Made by a program: the position numbers and the translations under genes
Shown here: positions 58,361-64,000 of the stretch, piece by piece
Position numbering within the stretch: position 1 is the stretch's first letter
Layout: the number at the start of each line of letters is the position of its first letter
The notes under the pieces: model-generated
What the model saw: the letters and a program-made list of their open reading frames with translations, nothing else
Told to the model about the DNA's origin: nothing
Databases searched by the model: none
Source: Deltaproteobacteria bacterium
GTDB taxonomy: Bacteria; Desulfobacterota; Binatia; UBA9968; JAJDTQ01
Assembly: GCA_028818755.1 (NCBI GenBank)
Contig: JAPPNF010000148.1
Coordinates: 1-64,000, forward strand
Length of the DNA stretch: 64,000 nt
Reading direction: 5' to 3'

Positions 58361-60304
58361 ATGAAGATCTCGACCATCCTCGACCACATCGACAGCGGGC
58401 ATATGGCCCTTCCTGAGTTCCAGCGCGGCTACGTCTGGAACCGCGACCAAGTCCGTAGTTTGTTCGACTCGTTGTACCGGCATCATCCTGTGGGTGGTTT
58501 GCTGGTTTGGGCAACAGAATCGAAAACTGCGGAACACCGTGGCAGTGCAGAACTGGCGCCGGGAGTCATCAAGTTGCTGCTCGACGGACAACAACGCATG
58601 ACCTCATTGTACGGCATCGCCCGAGGACGACCGCCGGCGTTTTTCGACGGAAACGCCCAAGCTTTTTCAGGCTTATATTTTCACTTGGCGGACGAGAGTT
58701 TCTCATTCTACCAACGGTCGCGGATGGCGGGCGACCCGTTGTGGGTAGACGTGTCCAACTTGATCAGCCAAGGCTTCAATGGGGTCGGCGCCTACATGAC
58801 CCGCTTGTCGGAAGTTCCTGACCATGACCAATACCTAAGCCGTTTGATGCAACTTCTGTCGATTATGGACATCGATCTACACATCGACGAAGTAACCGGG
58901 GCGGACAAGTCTCTTGACATCGTTGTCGACATCTTCAATAGGGTCAACAGTGGCGGCACCACGTTGTCCAAGGGTGACCTTGCCCTCGCCAAAATCTGCG
59001 CTGAATGGCCCCAAGCGCGGGAAACGATGAAGTCCCAACTCAAGGTCTGGGAGGGACAGGGCTTCGACTTCTCCCTCGACTGGTTGCTACGGTCTGTCAA
59101 CACGGTGCTGACGGGAGAAGCGCGGTTCAGCTACCTTCACGACCGGAGCGCCAAGGATATCCAAGACGGCCTGAAACGCGCTACCAAAGCAATTGACACT
59201 GCCTTGAACATGATCAGCGGACGTTTTGGATTGGACCATGACCGTGTGTTGTTCGGCCGGTTTGCGGTCCCGGTGATCGCCCGCTACCTAGACCAGCACA
59301 ATGGCCCTCTCGACGAGCGAGAGCGAGACAAGCTGTTGTTCTGGTACATTCAGGCTGGAATGTGGGGCCGTTTCTCGGGCCAGACGGAAACATCTATCGA
59401 TCAGGACCTCGCTTCCATTGAGGATGTATCTGGCGGCTTGGACCGGTTGATCGATCAGCTTCGACTTTGGCACGGAAGCCTTGGGGTGGAACCCGGCCAC
59501 TTCTACGGCTGGAGTCTGGGCGCACGGTTCTATCCCGTTCTCTACATGTTGACCCGCATGGGAGAAGCCAAGGATTGGGGCAACGGGTTGCCCCTAAAGG
59601 CGGCCATGCTGGGTACGTTGAACCGCCTAGAGGTCCATCACATCTTTCCGAAGGCAAGGCTCTACGCGCACGGATATGAGAGATCGCAAGTCAACGCTTT
59701 GGCCAACTTCTGCTTCCTCACCCAGGGAACCAACCTATCCATCAGTGACCGGCTACCGAATGAGTACTTCCCCGAAGTCGAGGCCAAACATCCGGGTGCT
59801 TTGGCCTCGCAATGGATCCCAACCGACACCGCCTTATGGCAAGTGGAGAACTACGGCGAGTTTCTTGAGGCCAGAAGGACATTGCTCGCAGCCGAGATGA
59901 ACAGGAGACTGGCAGACCTTCTCCATGGGGACGAACGTTGGCTGCAACTCCCACCGTCCGCCGCTACCGATACTCCATCGCCTGCCCCCACAGAGGTCGT
60001 CGGTGGAATCACAAGCGAGGATGAAGAACAACTGCTTGATGACCTCAACAGGTGGGTTGCGGAGCAAGGTCTCCCCCGGGGCGTTTTGGGTTTTGATTTC
60101 GCGGATGCCGAAACCGGGCACCAGAGAGCGATGTTCGATCTCGCTTGGCCCGAGGGTATTCAACAAGGACTGACCCAGCCCGTTGCTGTTCTTCTCAATG
60201 AGGGTACCGAGGTCATCGCTCTCGCAAGTGGCGCTGGTTATCGATGCTTCACGAGTCCAACGAATTTCCGGCGATATGTGGAAACTGAGGTACTGACGAC
60301 GTAG
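58361..60304 (+). CDS. DUF262-DUF1524 protein (GmrSD-like predicted restriction/defence enzyme)
   Basis: A 647-residue protein. The N-terminal DUF262 domain has LPEFQRGYVW (18-27), DGQQRMTSLYG (75-85) and FNRVNSGGTTLSKGDLALAKI; these are the NTPase motifs of the GmrS-like, ParB/Srx-related fold. The C-terminal DUF1524 part has an HNH-type nuclease signature VHHIFPKARL (His426, His427) and NFCFLTQGTNLSISD. Single-chain GmrSD-like proteins cut DNA with modified bases. The last 85 residues form an extra domain. It ends 7 bp from the convergent hydroxylase gene. Confidence 0.9.
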   Translation: MKISTILDHIDSGHMALPEFQRGYVWNRDQVRSLFDSLYRHHPVGGLLVWATESKTAEHRGSAELAPGVIKLLLDGQQRMTSLYGIARGRPPAFFDGNAQAFSGLYFHLADESFSFYQRSRMAGDPLWVDVSNLISQGFNGVGAYMTRLSEVPDHDQYLSRLMQLLSIMDIDLHIDEVTGADKSLDIVVDIFNRVNSGGTTLSKGDLALAKICAEWPQARETMKSQLKVWEGQGFDFSLDWLLRSVNTVLTGEARFSYLHDRSAKDIQDGLKRATKAIDTALNMISGRFGLDHDRVLFGRFAVPVIARYLDQHNGPLDERERDKLLFWYIQAGMWGRFSGQTETSIDQDLASIEDVSGGLDRLIDQLRLWHGSLGVEPGHFYGWSLGARFYPVLYMLTRMGEAKDWGNGLPLKAAMLGTLNRLEVHHIFPKARLYAHGYERSQVNALANFCFLTQGTNLSISDRLPNEYFPEVEAKHPGALASQWIPTDTALWQVENYGEFLEARRTLLAAEMNRRLADLLHGDERWLQLPPSAATDTPSPAPTEVVGGITSEDEEQLLDDLNRWVAEQGLPRGVLGFDFADAETGHQRAMFDLAWPEGIQQGLTQPVAVLLNEGTEVIALASGAGYRCFTSPTNFRRYVETEVLTT

Positions 60305-60311
60305 TTTTCCT

Positions 60312-62528
60312 CTACGGGACGCTGGTCCTGTCCCTCAAGGCCCGCCACACCCGCTCCGGTGTAAGCGGCAGGTCGCGGATGCGTACGCCGGTGGCCCGGG
60401 CCAGGGCGCTGACCACGGAGGGGGCGACGGAGAAGATGCCGCCCTCGCCCATGCCGCGGCTGCCGTAGGGGCCGATGCCGTCCCGGTTCTCCACCAGGTA
60501 CGTGTGATACTCCGCCGGCAGGTCTTCGAACTTCGGAACGCGGTAGTCGACTAGGTTGGGGTTCAGCAACTGGTGGTCGTCGTGCACCATCTGCTCCATG
60601 AAGGTGTGGCCGATGCCCATCATCGCGGCGCCTTCCTCCTGTCCGATGCAGTGCTGGGGATGGATGGCCTTGCCGACGTCGGCCACCGACACGTAGCTCG
60701 CCAGGGCTACCGCGCCGGTGTCCCGGTCGATTTCCAGCTCGGCGACGCCCATGCCCACTTCCCAGAGCACCGGGGTCTTCCACCCGACCATCTCGGGGCC
60801 CATGGTGCCGCGCCCGACGATCTCGCCGGCGATGGTGCCGAAACGGCAGGCCAAGGCGTCGGTGAAGGACATCGCCTGCTCGCCGGCCTCGAGCCGCCCG
60901 TCGGACAGCTTCACCTTTCCGGCCGCGACCCCGAACGACCTGGCCGCGATGGCGCGCAACTGCCGTTTGAGGTCCCGGGCCGCGGCCTGGACCGCCCGGC
61001 CCATGACCGTGGTGGAGCGGCTGGCTCCGGTGGAGTGGTCGTAGGGCGTCACCGTGGTGTCTACCGGCACCGCCTGCACCCGGTCACGCGGCAATGTCAG
61101 CTCCTCGGCGACGATCTGGGTGAACGTCGTCTTGACGCCTTGCCCCATCTCGGTGCTGCCGGCCAGTATCGACACGTAGCCGTCCGGTCCCAACCGTACC
61201 AGCGCCACCGACACCGGCAGCACGCCCCCGGCGTTGGTGGAGCCGCAGGCGACGCCCAGCGGCGCCTTGCGGTTCCGGGCACGCCGCCGCCAGCGTGACC
61301 CCGAGACGAGCCGCTTCAGACTCGAATGAAGGTTCACGTCCACCGGCCGTAGCCTGGGCTGGAGCCTCTCGCCCTTGGTGAGCAGGTTCCGGTCGCGCAG
61401 CTCCACGGGGTCCATGCCCAGCTCCGTGGCGATCTCGTCCATCTGCGACTCGCAGGCGAAGATGGTCTGGGGAGCGGCGACGGAACGGAACGAGCCCGCG
61501 GAGCCGGCGTTGGTGTGCACGGAGTAGACGTCGCTCCTGAGATGGGGGATTCGGTAGGGCCCCAGCACCCGGGTGGCGGCGAGCTGCGCGACCATCCGGG
61601 TGTTCTCGGTAAAGGCGCCCGTGTCGAGGTGGATCTCCGCCTGCCGCGCCACCAGGGTGCCGTCGTTCATCACCCCGGTCCTGAGCTTTACCGTGGCGCC
61701 GTGCCGGCGCACCGTCACCATGGCCTCGGGGACCGACAGGCACAGCCGCACCGGCCGGCCCGCCTTGCGCGAGAGCAGCACTACCAGCGGCTCGAACTTG
61801 CTGTAGGACTTGCCGCCGAAGCCGCCTCCGAGGAAGGAGACCTGCAGGCGCACTTGGGAGCGGGTCAAACCGAAGATGCGCGCGATGTCCCCCTGCACCA
61901 GGAACGGGTGTTGCGCCGAGGACCACAGGTCGATGCGGTCGGCACCCCAGCGCGCCACGGCGCCGTGGGGCTCCATGCTGTAGTGGTAGACGGATGGGAA
62001 CGTGTAACGGCCTTCGAAGACGCGGTCGGCGGCGGCAAAGCCCTCTTCCACGTTGCCCTGCTCTACCCGTTCATGGGCGCATACGTTGCCGGGCGCATCG
62101 TCGTGGATCAGCGGCGCGCCCGGCGCCAGGGCAGCATCCGTGCCCAGCGCCGCCGGCAGCTCCTCGTAGTCCACTTCGATCAGCGCCAGCGCCGCCTCCG
62201 CGGTGTGCTCGTCGTCCGCCGCCACCGCCGCCACCGGCTCGCCCACGTAGCGCACCTTCTCCATGGCCACCACCGGGCGGCCGTTGTAGAACGGGTCCAG
62301 GCCCTCCAGGTCCTTCGCCGTAACCACTGCGTGCACGCCGCGAAGCGCCGCCGCCCTCGTGGCGTCGATGCCCCGGATGTGCGCGTGCGGCAGCGGGCTC
62401 CGCAGGATCCGGCCTTCAAGCATTCCCGGCAGCACGAGGTCGCCCGTGTACTTGGCCCGCCCCGTCACCTTGTCGACGCCGTCGACCCGGGGAACGTCCC
62501 GGCCCACGTGCTGAAAACCCGATTGCGG
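60312..62528 (-). CDS. Orphan molybdenum hydroxylase large subunit
   Basis: A 738-residue Mo-cofactor subunit of the xanthine dehydrogenase family: VGRDVPRVDGVDKVTGRAKYTGD, SFLGGGFGGKSYSKFEPLV, and YGSRGMGEGGIFSVAPSVV near the C-terminus with the active-site glutamate. The loop near the substrate reads NAGSAGSFRSVAAPQ, unlike XDH (MRGFG) and CO dehydrogenase I (AYXCSFR). No small or medium subunit is next to it, so it may borrow partners from the operon at 52.5-56.3 kb. An AGGAG supports ATG 62528 over 62564. Confidence 0.92.
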   Translation of the reverse strand, partial: PQSGFQHVGRDVPRVDGVDKVTGRAKYTGDLVLPGMLEGRILRSPLPHAHIRGIDATRAAALRGVHAVVTAKDLEGLDPFYNGRPVVAMEKVRYVGEPVAAVAADDEHTAEAALALIEVDYEELPAALGTDAALAPGAPLIHDDAPGNVCAHERVEQGNVEEGFAAADRVFEGRYTFPSVYHYSMEPHGAVARWGADRIDLWSSAQHPFLVQGDIARIFGLTRSQVRLQVSFLGGGFGGKSYSKFEPLVVLLSRKAGRPVRLCLSVPEAMVTVRRHGATVKLRTGVMNDGTLVARQAEIHLDTGAFTENTRMVAQLAATRVLGPYRIPHLRSDVYSVHTNAGSAGSFRSVAAPQTIFACESQMDEIATELGMDPVELRDRNLLTKGERLQPRLRPVDVNLHSSLKRLVSGSRWRRRARNRKAPLGVACGSTNAGGVLPVSVALVRLGPDGYVSILAGSTEMGQGVKTTFTQIVAEELTLPRDRVQAVPVDTTVTPYDHSTGASRSTTVMGRAVQAAARDLKRQLRAIAARSFGVAAGKVKLSDGRLEAGEQAMSFTDALACRFGTIAGEIVGRGTMGPEMVGWKTPVLWEVGMGVAELEIDRDTGAVALASYVSVADVGKAIHPQHCIGQEEGAAMMGIGHTFMEQMVHDDHQLLNPNLVDYRVPKFEDLPAEYHTYLVENRDGIGPYGSRGMGEGGIFSVAPSVVSALARATGVRIRDLPLTPERVWRALRDRTSVP

Positions 62529-62807
62529 CATGGCTTCTCCTGGTGTCGTGTCTCGCAAATTCATCTACGGGACACGTCAACCATACCACAGTTCCGGTGC
62601 ACGCCATCGTCGCCGGGGCCGACGACCCCGGTGGCCATGGCTGAATACGGCAGGGCTATCCGAAGCCGTTCCGTTGTTCTTCTTGAATCGCGGTTTGAGT
62701 TGCGGTAATTGCAGAGGCGTCACCTGACGGGCCCAGATCGAGTTGTCGGCAGAGGTGGAACGGTAGCCGCGCGGGCCGAATGATCTCAAAGACGATAGGA
62801 ATGCGAG

Positions 62808-63971
62808 ATGGCACAATCAACTGAGTCCGGCCGGCCCCAATGGCTCGGCATCGTTCAATTGGCCGCAATCCTCCTCGTAATCGTGATCGCCCTTTACTTC
62901 GCGCGTGCGCCCAGTCGCGTGGCTCTCGACGCGACGCCCGACCTGACCGCGGAGAAAGGCAAACCCACCGTCAGCGTGATCCAGCCCAAGCCGACCACAC
63001 AAGCGCTGACCGTCCGGCTGACGGGTTCCGTCCGGATCGAAGAGCAGGCGCGGGTGATGTCCGAGGTGACGGGTCGAGTGGTGTGGATTTCACCGAAGTT
63101 CAGCAACGGGGGATCGATACCGGCCAACGAGACGTTCATCAAGATCGATACCGCCGAACACGAGATCCGGGTGGAAAGGGCGGAGATGGCGGTGAAGGCA
63201 GCGGAAGCCCGGGTGTGGGTCGAGAAGGCCGGCGGCGAAGAGGACGCGAGGGAATTCTTGCGCGCGAACCCGGGCGCCGAGGTTTCCGACTCGGTGCGCC
63301 GCTTGCCGTCGATAGCGGAAATGGAAGCCGAGCTGGCGCAGGCGCGGGCGGTGCTGAAGCTCGCGAAGCTGCGGCTGGAACAGACGAACATCTCCCTGCC
63401 GTACGACAGCCGCGTGCTGGCCACCGAGCTGGAGGTGGGCGAGTTCGTAGGGCCCGCCAGATCGGTGTCGGGCCGCGCGGGGAGGCTGGGCGCCGTGTAC
63501 CGGACCGATGCGATCCGGGTGAGAGTGCCGGTAGACCCGAAGGACCTGGCGTATCTCTACCCGGTGGTCGGGCGTTCGGCCCGCGTTCGGACCCAGTTGG
63601 GGGCGTACGACGCAACGGTGGAGCGCGTGTCGGCGGTCGTGGCCCCGAGCACGCGCCTCGCCGGATTGTTCCTCAAGTTCTCGGACGGTGTGCCGAAACG
63701 GACACTGCCGCTGCCGGGCATGTTCGCGGAAGTCCGGATCGAGGGGCCGTCGTATGAGAACGTCTTCGTGTTGCCGGAATCGGTTCTGCACGAAGGCGGC
63801 AGCGTCTGGGTGGTCGACAAGGGCGCGTTGAAGTCGATCGTGCCCAAGACCCTCGGACGCACGGACGCGGGCTGGGTCGTGGAGGCGTTCGACGCGGGCG
63901 AGGGCGTGGTGGTCGGCGCGCCGCCGGGAGCCAGAAAAGGTCTGGCGGTGGCGACGGCGACAGCGAAATAG
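62808..63971 (+). CDS. RND/HlyD-family periplasmic adaptor
   Basis: A 387-residue membrane-fusion protein: an N-terminal membrane anchor (LGIVQLAAILLVIVIALYF), a lipoyl-like half-motif (VMSEVTGRVVWISPKFSNGG), a helical hairpin rich in Ala/Glu (VERAEMAVKAAEARVWVEKA and EAELAQARAVLKLAKLRLEQ), then TNISLPYDSRVLATELEVGEF and beta-barrel domains. It links an inner-membrane efflux pump to an outer-membrane channel. The next gene, 12 bp downstream, is likely the pump. Confidence 0.92.
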   Translation: MAQSTESGRPQWLGIVQLAAILLVIVIALYFARAPSRVALDATPDLTAEKGKPTVSVIQPKPTTQALTVRLTGSVRIEEQARVMSEVTGRVVWISPKFSNGGSIPANETFIKIDTAEHEIRVERAEMAVKAAEARVWVEKAGGEEDAREFLRANPGAEVSDSVRRLPSIAEMEAELAQARAVLKLAKLRLEQTNISLPYDSRVLATELEVGEFVGPARSVSGRAGRLGAVYRTDAIRVRVPVDPKDLAYLYPVVGRSARVRTQLGAYDATVERVSAVVAPSTRLAGLFLKFSDGVPKRTLPLPGMFAEVRIEGPSYENVFVLPESVLHEGGSVWVVDKGALKSIVPKTLGRTDAGWVVEAFDAGEGVVVGAPPGARKGLAVATATAK

Positions 63972-63983
63972 CGGAGTCCGGTC

Positions 63984-64000
63984 ATGAGCACCACCGACGC
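63984..64000 (+). CDS. First codons of the next gene, probably an RND efflux permease
   Basis: The frame starts ATG at 63984 (MSTTD...), 12 bp after the adaptor stop, with GGAG upstream, and runs off the window. The identity is inferred only from its place behind an adaptor gene. Confidence 0.45.

Overview
This is a high-GC, gene-dense bacterial chromosome segment, apart from a few AT-rich pockets. The left end carries the conserved origin-proximal block parB-parA-rsmG-mnmG-mnmE (read right to left on the minus strand) with two perfect parS sites. Tat-type signals, a periplasmic adaptor, TRAP and ABC importers, and large molybdenum hydroxylases suggest an aerobic Gram-negative heterotroph. 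Many genes for scavenging organic substrates, three luciferase-like flavin oxidoreductases and hairpin-type intergenic repeats would fit an uncultured lineage of the former deltaproteobacteria or Tectomicrobia kind. That placement is a guess from gene content, not from a marker gene.

Layout. 0-6 kb: chromosome partition and tRNA-modification genes. 6-16 kb: DAHP synthase, a large unknown membrane protein, a Gfo/Idh/MocA oxidoreductase, a DUF255 protein, an S24-like protein, MltG and ThiD. 16-20 kb: a VapBC pair, a deaminase of the 8-oxoguanine/s-triazine type and a HipBA pair. 20-33 kb: an ADP-forming acyl-CoA synthetase, a small coiled-coil protein, two SDRs, a branched-chain amino-acid-type ABC importer (five usual parts plus an unusual sixth), a beta-hydroxyacid dehydrogenase-like enzyme and a divergent RpiR regulator. 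33-41 kb: DUF429 protein, PlsY, double cupin, a Fic protein flanked by twin palindromes, M24 peptidase, threonine-synthase-like enzyme and two LLM oxidoreductases. 41-45 kb: a two-gene restriction-modification candidate between the second and third LLM genes. 45-52 kb: DUF1611 protein, CAP-domain protein, TAXI-TRAP importer and a Tat-exported amine oxidase. 52-62 kb: a three-subunit molybdenum hydroxylase operon, an unknown membrane/coiled-coil protein, a Phd/Doc-like pair, a DUF262/DUF1524 protein, and an orphan hydroxylase large subunit. 62-64 kb: an efflux adaptor and the first codons of the next gene.

Themes. The metabolic genes form import-plus-oxidation modules: ABC or TRAP uptake next to dehydrogenases, amine oxidase and hydroxylases. 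Between them lie many small conflict modules: VapBC, HipBA, Fic, a restriction-modification pair, a DUF4258 pair, Phd/Doc, DUF262, and a VapB-like remnant. A family of palindromic repeats sits at gene ends; two copies have perfect 43-bp arms that vary together, and others have become part of the coding ends of neighbouring genes.

The candidates most worth testing are the twin-palindrome Fic locus (35.2-36.6 kb), the unknown-protein/Doc/DUF262 cluster (56.4-60.3 kb), the nuclease-like partner of the methyltransferase (43.3 kb), and the ABC ATPase without a visible signature motif (24.8 kb).
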